A stretch of DNA of 64,000 bases from Chaenocephalus aceratus. Taxonomy: Eukaryota; Chordata; Actinopteri; Perciformes; Channichthyidae. Both the position numbers and the translations under genes were made by a program. This document shows positions 55,150 to 64,000 of the stretch, in pieces. Under the pieces are notes generated by a model. The model did no database searches, was not told where the DNA came from, and saw nothing but the letters and a program-made list of their open reading frames with translations. The stretch spans positions 2,264,009 to 2,328,008 of the forward strand of contig CM043791.1 in the NCBI GenBank assembly GCA_023974075.1, written 5' to 3'. Position 1 is the first letter of the stretch; each line of letters starts with the position of its first letter.

Positions 55150-58100
55150 GTGAGTAGAGCAACATATTGGATGATGATCATTGCTATGATATGATTTTTT
55201 TTTAAACATTGTAAAAATAAAGGCTATAATTATTCTCTTAATTTGTATAATAATAATAATAATAATAATGTTATTATTATTTATTTTGTATTCAACTAGC
55301 CATGCAATTTCAACTCCAATGCAATGTTTTCCCACAAAAGCCCCAGAATTGATGCTATAGCCACTCTACTGTTGACAGAATAATATGACAGATATAGATA
55401 AATGTTGAAAATAATAGAAAAGTAGAAGAGTAGAATAGAACACAGGAAGTATAGTGTAGACTGCATTGTTGAGTCTTAAAAACTGTAGCCCATCAAATGG
55501 GCCAATTCATGAATGTGTATTAAACTGCTGAGGTGCATCAGACATAACTTTACATTTGATGTGTATGTGTTCAATGGAGGATGTAACCCTATAGGCCAGG
55601 TTACGTGTTCTTAAAATGTTAAGCTATAAATCCTAAAGGTATTAGTAAACGTGTCGGAACTTTCTCCTGACTCAGCATCTGTTTGCTTCCTGCTCCTCAG
55701 TCCAGAGCGTTCAGAAGTCCTTCCCTTTGCCGTTCTTTGATGGAAGCCTTCACCCCTTCATCCGGGCGTCCTACTTCACAGGTTGGTGAGCTTCACTCCT
55801 CCAAAGCAGACTTTGACCCGTTCTCCCGTCTTCAGGAGAAATCTCATCACGCATACACATCTTTTCTCCCCTGCCACAAATCAAGCCACTGTTTCCGTCT
55901 ACCACATTTCACATTTCACACAACACCAAATACTCATATCCCTTACTGTTGTAATTACCATGGTTATACGTCGTTTTAAAGAAAGGCAATTTGATCATGG
56001 GAATTCAATTTTCCTTTTATTTTTGCGAAGAACCAAACGGCCAAGAGACTTCCGAAGAGAAAACATGCTGATCCGTGCTCTTTTATTTGTAATAATTAAT
56101 GCTATTGGACTCAATACTATACGTTTTGATTATAAATGTGATATGAAATCATTATTTTAAATGACTATCTCATAGAGTAACAGTATCGGAGTACATCTAC
56201 AGTGTTGATTAATATAAGTGAGTCAACATCACTTAAAGTCCCACATGTTCTTTATTTGGCCACATTTAAATGTACATATATGATATTTGTAATATTTGTT
56301 TTTATTAGCATATATAGTATATTACATCACATTGCATTTAGCTGACGCTTTTATCCAAAGAGACTTACAATGCAATACGTGTATATATACATTTCTACAT
56401 TTAAAATCCAAATCTTGATATAACGGTGAATAAGTCACAGTTTAGCCATTTACTAAATAGATTCACTATTTAAAATGATTGAGTGTATTATTGCTTTTCT
56501 TGGAGGAGTTTAATCTGACTACAGCTATGAACAAACGTAACATTAAAAAACAGATCTCAAACTCCAGCAAACGGATGAGAGTGTGCTTCTGAGTGTGTGC
56601 TTCTGAGTGTGTGAACGCTGAGGGCTGAGGCCTGGTCCTGTCAGCCTTTTAGCATGGGAATACCCCGGACAGCCTGGAATCAGATCCGCCAATTTCAGGG
56701 ACTATTTAGGCGACGCAGTGACTGCTGACATTAGCACCAGTTGTCCTAATCTACAAATTAGTCCAGTTTGTCACGCTCTAATATATTAGTGCCGTTTGTC
56801 ATGCTCTAAATGTGAGGCGGGTATCTTCCCAGCTCAGGACCTCAGAGCTCTTCACGCGCCGTCGTTTTCCCACCAAGCCCACCGAGCCCCTCTGCACCCC
56901 CAAAGATCCCAGCACCGTGACCAAAGGAGCCAAAACCACACACTCACGCGCACAGGCACACGCACACAGGCACGCACTAGCACACACACACTAGCACCTT
57001 ACATTTTTTATTTATTGACTTAGCTATGTTGCTAACAGATTTCTGTCAAATTGAAATCTCAGTCCCTGGATTTAATTCCTTTGATTTGACATTAGCCGGC
57101 ACCTTGAACAATTAGAGTTGAGTATGTGGAAGGAGCCGTGTACCGCGGTGTGAGGCTGAGCTGTCCTGAGCGCTTTTTAATGGGCCTGTAATATAGTGGC
57201 CTGTCGACGGCCTTTTCCTCTCGATTCATTACAACACAATCCCCTTTCTCTGTGCATTCGCAGCCCATCCAGCCCGCGTCACGCTGCATTAGACGCAGTG
57301 TGTGCGCGGAGCTGAGAGAGCCGCTCATTAGCATAGGCTCTGTTTCCACTCCTGGACAAATTGGGCTTTAAACGGCAGATTTCAGGCAGAACGCCGTATT
57401 GTGCGCAGCATCAGGAGCTTGTGCGCTGACGACGGAACAAGCAGGGTGACTCTTTTCTGAGGACACAGGAATGTGGAGTATAATGACAAAACAATCCAAG
57501 TTTAGCAAAGCTGCCGGTAAGTGAGGACCATTCCAATTTGAATCCAAAACAAGAGCGTCAAGATAATACAGCTTGATTGATTCAAAAACAATCAAAACAT
57601 TGTTTTGTAAATCAAACATTTATAAAATGTTTGATTTACAGGAAATGTAAAAGAAGCCTGGAATAAAAAAAGATACATTTATTCACCTCACAATGTAGAA
57701 CACAAGGAGGAAATAATCTGAATCCTCAAGATGAAACAACAACCCTGAGCATTAAACATTGCAAATATAAATATCTGCTTCAAGTGTAAAAGGAATGACT
57801 AAATAAGTTTCATGTGTAGCAGCTGACATGTTGATGGATGCTTTGTTGCTTATGAAATGAGTCCTCAGCCATGTTTCAGTCATGAAGTGATTGATAGTGG
57901 TTTGTGACTCTGGATGGTAAACCTCCTACCTAAAGCTCAAACGCCTTCTTATGGCCTGCTTTTAGAAAATGACTTCAAGTGTAACAAAGTTTTTCCAGGA
58001 TTCTTGTAAATAATCTACAACATTTAAACATTCTTGTCCCATGTCTGTATTTGTAATACGGGGTATGTTTTCGTGGAGGATGTGTCTCTTTATTCTGTTC

Positions 58101-61100
58101 CTCTACATCAGCCAGTTAAAGCTCTCCTGTCTCCCTCCAGCCTCCTCCTCTGTGGTTCCTGTCCCGGGAACATTTTCGTGGCCCCTGGCCCCCAGAGGGA
58201 AGCCCCGGAGGGGCATGCTGCGGCGGGCTGTGTTCTCAGACCTCCAGAGGAAGGCCCTGGAAAGAACATTCCAGAAGCAGAAATACATCAGCAAAACAGA
58301 CAGGAAGAAACTGGCCAGTAAGCTGGGGCTGAAAGACTCACAGGTACTTACACTTTAATACAGTTTCTCAGTTATAAAATGTTGATTTACAGTTCTTCTT
58401 TTGCATCTGATGACATGCAAGACTTAAATAACAGTAACAAATGAGACACACATTTCTTAAAGGTCACATGTCATGGCCAGTTCTACTGATCATGATTCCA
58501 TTGTTGAGCTCTACTAGAATAGATGTACATTGTTCAATGTTCCAAACTCACATTGGTTTCACAGCATCTCTGTATAGCATGTGTATTCACTCTGTCCTAC
58601 ACGGCTTGTTGGAGCTCCTGCCCCCCCTCCCTGTGAGCCCACTGTGCCCTGGTAGTTGGTGGTAGTTGATGGTAGTTGGTGGTAGTTGGTGGTAGTTGGT
58701 GGTAGTTGATGGTAGTTGGTGGTAGTGATGGTACTTGATGTTGATAGTAGTTGGTGGTAGTTGATGGTAGTTGATAGTAGTTGGTGGTAGTTGATGGTAG
58801 TTGATGGTAGTTGATGTGGTAGTTGATGGTAGTGCTGGTAGTTGTAGTAGTTTGGTGGTAGTTGCTGGTCGTTGATGGTAGTTGCTGGTAGTGATGGTCG
58901 TTGCTAGTAGTTGGTGGTTTGCTGGTCGTTGCTGGTCGTTGCTGGTCGTTGCTGGTCGTGCTGGTCGTTGCTGGTCGTTGCTCGTCGTTGCTGGTCGTTG
59001 CTGGTCGTTGCTGGTCGTTGGTCGTCGTTGGTGGTCGTTGCTCCTCGTTGGTGGTCGTTGGTGGTCCTTGCTGGTCGTTGCTGGTCGTTGGTGGTTGTGC
59101 TGGTCGTTGGTGGTCGCTGCTGGTCGTTGCTGGTCGTTGCTGGTCGTTGCTCCTCGTTGCTGGTCGTTGCTCCCGTTGGTGGTCGTTGCTGGTCGTTGCT
59201 CGTTGCTGGTCGTTGGTCGTCGTTGCTGGTCGTTGCTCGTTGCTGGTCGTTGGTCCTCGTTGGGTGTTGCTGGTCGTTGGTGGTCGTTGCTGGTCGTGCT
59301 GGTCCTTGCTGGTCGTTGCTCGTCGTTGGTGGTCGTTGCTGGTCGTTGGTGGTCGTTGCTGGTCGTTGCTGGTCGTTGCTCGTCGTTGCTGGTCGTTGCT
59401 GGTCGTTGGTCGTCGTTGGTGGTCGTTGCTCCGTTGGTGGTCGTTTGGTGGTCCTTGCTGGTCGTTGGTGGTCGTGCTGGTCGTTGGTGGTCGCTGCTGG
59501 TCGTTGCTCTCGTTGCTGGTCGTTGCTGGTCGTTGCTCCTCGTTGCTGGTCGTTGGTGGTCCTTGCTGGTCGTTGGTGGTCGTGCTGGTCGTTGGTGGTC
59601 TGCTGGTCGTTGCTCGTTGCTGGTCGTTGCTCCTCGTTGCTGGTCGTTGCTGGTCGTTGCTCTCGTTGGTGGTCGTTGGTGGTCCTTGCTGGTCGTTGGT
59701 GGTCGTGCTGGTCCTTGCTGGTCGTTGCTCGTCGTTGGTGGTCGTTGCTGGTCGTTGCTGGTCGTGCTGGTCGTGCTGGTCGTTGCTGGTCGTTGGGGTC
59801 GTTGCTGGTCGTTGCTGGTCGTTGCTGGTCGTGCTGGTCGTTGCTCGTCGTTGGTGGTCGTTGCTGGTCGTTGCTGGTCGTTGCTGGTCGTTGCTGGTCG
59901 TTGGTCGTCGTTGGTGGTCGTTGCTCCTCGTTGGTGGTCGTTGGTGGTCCTTGCTGGTCGTTGCTGGTCGTTGGTGGTTGTGCTGGTCGTTGGTGGTCGC
60001 TGCTGGTCGTTGCTCCTCGTTGCTGGTCGTTGCTGGTCGTTGCTCCTCGTTGCTGGTCGTTGCTCCTCGTTGGTGGTCGTTGCTGGTCGTTGCTCGTTGC
60101 TGGTCGTTGGTCGTCGTTGCTGGTCGTTGCTCGTTGCTGGTCGTTGGTCCTCGTTGCTGGTCGTTGCTGGTCGTTGGTGGTCGTTGCTGGTATGCTGGTC
60201 CTTGCTGGTCGTTGCTCGTCGTTGGTGGTCGTTGCTGGTCGTTGGTGGTCGTTGCTGGTCGTTGCTGGTCGTGCTGGTCGTTGCTGGTCGTTGCTCGTCG
60301 TTGCTGGTGTTGCTGGTCGTTGGTCGTCGTTGGTGGTCGTTGCTCCTCGTTGGTGGTCGTTTGGTCCTTGCTGGTCGTTGGTGGTCGTGCTGGTCGTTGG
60401 TGGTCGCTGCTGGTCGTTGCTCCTCGTTGCTGGTCGTTGCTGGTCGTGCTGGTCGTTGGTGGTCGTTGCTGGTCGTTGCTCGTTGCTGGTCGTTGGTCGT
60501 CGTTGCTGGTCGTTGCTCGTTGCTCGTCGTTGGTCCTAGTTGGTGGTCGTTGGTGGTCGTGCTGGTCGTTGGTGGTCGTTGCTCCTCGTTGGTGGTAGTT
60601 GCTGGTCGTTGCTCGTTGGTGGTCGTTGCTGGTCGTTGCTCGTTGCTGGTCGTTGGTCCTCGTTGCTGGTCGTTGGTGGTCGTTGCTGGTCGTTGGTCGT
60701 CGTTGATGGTCGTTGGTGGTCGTTGCTGGTAGTTGGTGGTCGTTGCTGGTCGTTGGTGGTCGTTGCTAGTTGGTGGTCCTTGCTGGTCGTTGGTGGTCGT
60801 TGGTGGTGTGGTGTTGGTGGTCGTTGCTCTCGTTGCTGGTCGTTGCTCCTCGTTGCTGGTCGTTGCTGGTCGTTGCTGGTCGTTGCTCCTCGTCGCTCTC
60901 GTTGGTGGTCGTTGCTGGTCGTTGGTCGTCGTTGCTGGTCGTTGCTGGTCGTTGCTCGTTCCTGGTCGTTGGTCGTCGTTGCTGGTCGTTGCTGGTCGTT
61001 GGTGGTCGTTGCTGGTCGTTGGTGGTCGTTGGTGGTCGTTGCTCCTCGTTGGTGGTCCTTGCTGGTCGTTGGTCGTCGTGGTGGTCGTTGCTCCTCGTTG

Positions 61101-61900
61101 CTGGTCGTCGTGGTGGTCGTTGCTCGTTGCTGGTCGTTGCTGGTCGTTGGTGGTCGTTGCTCCCCGTTGGTGGTCGTTGGTGGTCGTTGCTGGTCGTTGC
61201 TGGTCCTTGGTGGTCGTTGCTGGTCGTTGCTCCTCGTTGGTGGTCGTTGCTGGTCGTTGGTGGTCGTTGCTGGTCGTTGCTCCTCGTTGGTGGTCTTTGC
61301 TGGTCGTTGCTCCTCGTTGCTGGTCGTTGCTGGTCGTTGGTGCTCGTTGGTGGTCGTTGCTGGTCGTTGCTCCTCGTTGGTGGTCTTTGCTGGTCGTTGC
61401 TCCTCGTTGGTGGTCGTTGCTGGTCGTTGGTGGTCGTTGCTGGTCGTTGCTCCTCGTTGGTGGTCTTTGCTGGTCGTTGCTCCTCGTTGGTGGTCTTGCT
61501 GGTCGTTGCTCCTCGTTGCTGGTCGTTGCTGGTCGTTGGGGCTCGTTGCTGGTCGTTGCTCGTGGCTCCGCCTGCCCTGCCCGTGTTTGTGTCTGTGCCG
61601 GTGCCGCTCTGGTTCCCCCCGCAGGCTGCCCATGGCGGCCATTCCACGGCGCGGGCGCTGCTGTCCACCTGGCGGCTGCCGCCACGCAGCCCCTCCCCAC
61701 CCCACCCACCCCCACCCAGCCCTGCCTGATGTAGGCAGCCCCCCCTGCCCCAAGGCCTGGACAGGATGGCCCCCCTCAGCCACGACTCACACCTTCACCA
61801 CCCCTCCATCATCTTCACAGCCCCCTCCTCTCCGTCAGAGTCCAGCAAACAGTCGAGCTCTCCGAGTCCGGACAGGGAAGAGGAGATCACAGTTTCATAG
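54793..61900 (+). CDS. dbx1: Developing brain homeobox protein Dbx1-type, four exons
   Basis: A homeodomain transcription factor of the Dbx family, which patterns ventral interneuron progenitors of the neural tube; it acts in the nucleus, mainly as a repressor. Exons are 54793-55149, 55706-55781, 58141-58343 and about 61601-61900. Exons 1-3 give 212 codons in one frame, with intron phases 0, 1 and 0. The eh1-like FLVEDLL (residues 35-41), FSWPL and RRGMLRRAVFSDLQRKALER identify Dbx. The C-terminal EEEITVS points to Dbx1 rather than Dbx2. Whether it is the a or b duplicate is undecided. Exon 4 is corrupted in this sequence, so the model is not translatable as it stands. Confidence 0.9.
55150..55705 (+). 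other. dbx1: dbx1 intron 1
   Basis: A 556-bp GT-AG intron containing a short AT-rich TAA/ATT repeat (55247-55282). No other feature was seen. Confidence 0.8.
55706..55781 (+). CDS. dbx1: dbx1 exon 2
   Basis: A 76-nt exon coding SVQKSFPLPFFDGSLHPFIR followed by ASYFT. Its acceptor is tccag at 55701-55705, chosen over the cag five bases earlier because only this one keeps frame with exon 1. The donor is GTTGGT at 55782. The split Ala codon is completed by exon 3. Confidence 0.85.
55782..58140 (+). promoter_or_regulatory. dbx1: dbx1 intron 2 with candidate regulatory stretches
   Basis: A 2359-bp intron. A SINE/LINE tail fragment (gctgacgcttttatccaaag, 56341-56360) is the only repeat besides a CA run (56938-56992). 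Two repeat-free stretches, 56600-56820 and 57050-57440, contain several homeodomain-type TAAT/ATTA cores and octamer-like sequence. They are candidate enhancers by position and composition only. Confidence 0.35.
58141..58343 (+). CDS. dbx1: dbx1 exon 3, first two thirds of homeodomain
   Basis: It follows a strong polypyrimidine acceptor (ctccctccag). It codes ASSSVVPVPGTFSWPLAPRG, then KPRRGMLRRAVFSDLQRKAL and the helix 1-2 region FQKQKYISKTDRKKLASKLG, ending LKDSQ at the donor GTACTT (58344). The intron position right before helix 3 is conserved in Dbx genes. No damage is visible. Confidence 0.92.
58652..61560. repeat. 10-bp minisatellite filling dbx1 intron 3
   Basis: About 2.9 kb of head-to-tail 10-bp units. 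From 58652 to about 58900 the unit is ggtagttggt/ggtagttgat. From about 58950 on it becomes gctggtcgtt, ggtggtcgtt and gctcctcgtt, with frequent 1-3 base slips. The second form equals the first with A replaced by C. Only about six A bases occur on the plus strand between 58960 and 61560. Because 10 is not a multiple of 3 and stop codons need A (plus strand) or T (minus strand), all frames stay open, producing spurious proteins of up to 1042 residues. Confidence 0.95.
61601..61900 (+). pseudogene. dbx1: dbx1 exon 4, corrupted in this sequence
   Basis: This should encode homeodomain helix 3 and the C-terminal tail. Where Dbx has VKIWF the sequence reads VPLWF (aag as ccg, atc as ctc). Where the family has SKERELLS it reads STARALLS, codon for codon A to C. 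The acceptor reads ccg at 61598-61600 instead of cag. The GGCR...PHP.L.DVG tail segment keeps exact spacing but sits in another frame. A further shift at the C7 run (61739-61745) precedes the clean ending SSPSPDREEEITVS with TAG at 61898-61900. Functional decay is possible, but a sequence error is likelier. Confidence 0.75.
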
Positions 61901-62216
61901 AAGATTCATCTGATTCTCTCCATTCTTTTTATACAGACGTCCCCTCAGCGGGATGAAGGGACAGAAACAGAATGTAGGAAAGACAGATGAATGGAAGTGA
62001 AGACTCTGAACTGAACTCTATTTCCTTTGTGACATATGTCTGTACAGTGTTGTTTTATTATTATATTTACGTCTGTATACCTTTATATTAAATAAGATAT
62101 ACTGAGCTATTTTAGATATTTTAGAGGGAAATGTGAAATTAACTTTTAAATTAGAAATTGTTCTTTCTATACATATTTGTATTCTTTATATTTTCTCAAA
62201 TAAATCTCAAAAAAGT
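61901..62216 (+). terminator. dbx1: dbx1 3' UTR and poly(A) signal
   Basis: AT-rich 3' UTR with AATAAA at 62199-62204 followed by a GT/T-rich segment (gtctcatttgttc), placing cleavage at about 62215-62225. The sequence here looks undamaged. Confidence 0.75.
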
Positions 62217-62261
62217 CTCATTTGTTCACGATGTTTAGAATAGAATTGGGAGGGATGAAAC

Positions 62262-62400
62262 CCTCTTTAATGGTCACACATGCATAGCACACAGCACACA
62301 GTGAAATGTGGCCTCTGCATTTATCCCATCCTAGTACCAGGAGTCTAGTACTAGGAGCAGTGGGCAGCTAGTCTACAGCGCCCGCCCGGGGATGTTAATT
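62262..62400. repeat. Retroposon tail fragment
   Basis: Contains 'cagtgaaatgtggcctctgc', atttatcccatcc and ggagcagtgggcagct, strings common at the 3' ends of fish retroposons. No body is attached. Confidence 0.5.
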
Positions 62401-62544
62401 GTCATACTGAGGAAACAACATCAGAATAAAACTTGAGCTGTGACCTTCGACATCAGTATCTGAGCTCTAACTTTAAGATTTAAAATCATACAGTTCAATA
62501 TATAGTATATACATAGTTCATCATTTTATTCATTTGAAAAGTTC

Positions 62545-63345
62545 TTCTTGATACGATACGATATACTTTATTGTCCTCGTAAGGACATTTGTTCTGGACT
62601 CAGTCCTGCAGTTCCGCATACATGTACTACACACATAGTGACATAGAGACATACACATGTCATCAGTCATACACCGTTTGAACAAACACAATACACAATA
62701 CACAGACGCACATACTGACAATGGCGACCTATTGCACTGGCCACATTTAAAAAGTACATTTCATTACATTTGACTACATTTCATTTCATGTGAATGTTAA
62801 GAAGCTTAATTGACATAGGTTAGGAATGAGTGCTTATAGCGGTTCAGCCTGCTCTTAGGAACCCTGACTCTTCTACCAGAAGGTAGGAGCTGGAATTCTG
62901 GGTGGAGTATGTGGGTGGGATCAGACACAATTTTGTTTGCCTGTCTGATAATGGACTGCTCGTATATGTTTTGGAGAGATGTTTTTTTTTAAGCCCCATC
63001 AATTTTCATAGCAGTCTGTACCAGGCGAGCGATCTGTGACTTTGACTTCACTGTCAAGTTACCATACCAGGCAGTAATACCATACCTCATGATGCTCTCC
63101 AACACTGCATGATAGAACAGTAACATGAACTTCTGGTCGACTCCGAAAGCCCGGAGTCGACGCAGAAAGTACAATCGCTGTTGAAGTCTAGAGCACAGAC
63201 CTTGAACATGCGCCTTCCAGCTGAGTGTATTATCTAGATGGACACCAAGGTACTTATAGGAGCTGACCTGATTTATGGGTTCATTGTGGATAACCACCGG
63301 CCTAAGGTCACCCACTGTCAAAGCCTCGACTTCAGAAAGAGTTAT
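62545..63345 (-). mobile_element. 3' end of a jockey/CR1/Rex-like LINE
   Basis: The minus-strand frame 63321-62989 has YKYLGVHLDNTLSWKAHV, LYFLRRLRAFGV and VLESIMRYGITAWYGNLT, the thumb/C-terminal region of LINE RTs. The 3' UTR ends in GATAC repeats and 'actttattgtcctcgtaagg' (62551-62586). It is 5' truncated near 63345, as usual for LINE copies. Confidence 0.8.
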
Positions 63346-64000
63346 ACTTACTATCCGTCAAAGTTTCACTGTCAAAACATGAGTTAAAGCAAGAATTTCT
63401 CAAGTAAACTATCATCAAAATAAGGTTATGACATATTTATAAATAGGAAAATTATTCTTTATGGCATGTGCCAATTTAAATTGCAAACCTGTGAGTGGAA
63501 GATAGAATACAAGAGATTAGACACGATCCAATTTACACATTAACTGTTGTACTGCAATTTGTTGACAGAACATAACATTGTGATTAAGAATTAAGAGACT
63601 GTTTAACAGGACTGTATAGCACCAAAAAAAAAGGAAACATCCCTTAAGCAGCAGTGTGTTTCAGACGACCTTCAGTGTTGATCATCACATTAATGATGCA
63701 GAGGTTGAACAAGTCGTTTTTTGGTTTCTGATCTCATCTGAGAAATGTACAAAAGCAACAGAGCTGATCGATAATATTATTTGTGTTAATGCACTGCCAC
63801 ATGTGGACATAAGCTCCTCAGCAGGGGAGACTGTCAGCTGTTACCTCAGCGGGGTGAACAGCTGGGGAAAAGAAGCGCTCCCACTGAAAGTGGGATGTTA
63901 GGTTTGTATTTGACAGATAACTTATACATACTACTACAGTATGTATTGATATTTAAAGATCTCCTATCATGCTATTTTTAGGCATATATTATGGGTATCA
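63346..64000. other. No gene recognised
   Basis: A 81-codon open frame at 63656-63901 has no recognisable domain. At 63952 the string tttaaagatctcctatcatg resembles the tip of TTAA-type MITE family 2 and may start another copy cut by the window edge. Confidence 0.4.

Noticed and set aside
54610..55335. Minus-strand open frames over dbx1 exon 1
   Set aside because: Antisense shadows of a GC-rich coding exon.
58587..61715. A 1042-residue Asn/Asp/Gln/Arg/Pro/Thr-rich protein on the minus strand and several 300-600-residue Leu/Val/Trp/Ser-rich proteins on the plus strand
   Set aside because: They are translations of a 10-bp tandem repeat on a strand lacking A, open in all frames. There is no codon bias and no domain, and they overlap dbx1 intron 3.

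Overview
This is vertebrate, almost certainly teleost fish, nuclear DNA. It holds one recognisable host gene, a Dbx1-type homeobox gene, with multi-exon structure, GT-AG introns, a TATA box and a poly(A) signal. It also holds a dense set of fish-typical transposons: Rex/L2-like LINEs, a Ty3/Gypsy element, a Ngaro-type tyrosine-recombinase retrotransposon, hAT and PIF/Harbinger elements, TTAA-flanked MITEs and tRNA-derived SINEs. Nothing in it looks bacterial. All calls come from reading the sequence; no database search was possible.

Layout. 1-3000: a minus-strand LINE (endonuclease plus reverse transcriptase) running off the left edge. 3031-5122: a MITE, then a hAT element with a smaller MITE inside it. 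About 5.2-18.7 kb: a decayed Ty3/Gypsy element (gag, an extra MYND-like zinc finger, protease, RT, RNase H, integrase). It is broken by a PIF/Harbinger element (6367-6970), a minus-strand endogenous retrovirus (9813-14670) and a hAT element (14800-16084). 19.4-20.5 kb: the 3' end of an L2-like LINE. 21.8-24.1 kb: a hAT inside a hAT. 25.86-31.02 kb: a Ngaro/DIRS-type element with split direct repeats and its own nested insertions. 31-54 kb: hAT transposase remnants, a long-TIR foldback element, MITEs, simple repeats and SINEs. Between these lie low-repeat stretches that could hold regulatory DNA.

54.7-62.2 kb: dbx1 on the plus strand. Exons 1-3 are clean and encode the N-terminus with its eh1-like motif and the first two thirds of the homeodomain. 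Intron 3 is almost entirely a roughly 2.9-kb array of 10-bp units. From about 58.96 to 61.6 kb the plus strand is almost free of adenine. Exon 4 just after the array is recognisable by length and position, but many expected A bases read as C, its acceptor AG reads CG, and it has at least two frameshifts before the intact C-terminal ending EEEITVS. I read this as a local sequence or assembly fault rather than biology, but it should be checked, because it destroys the DNA-recognition helix in any gene model from this sequence.

62.2-64 kb: a short retroelement tail and the 3' end of another minus-strand LINE. The transposons do not work together with dbx1. The window is a developmental regulator in a transposon-rich, gene-poor neighbourhood, with several insertions datable relative to each other by nesting.
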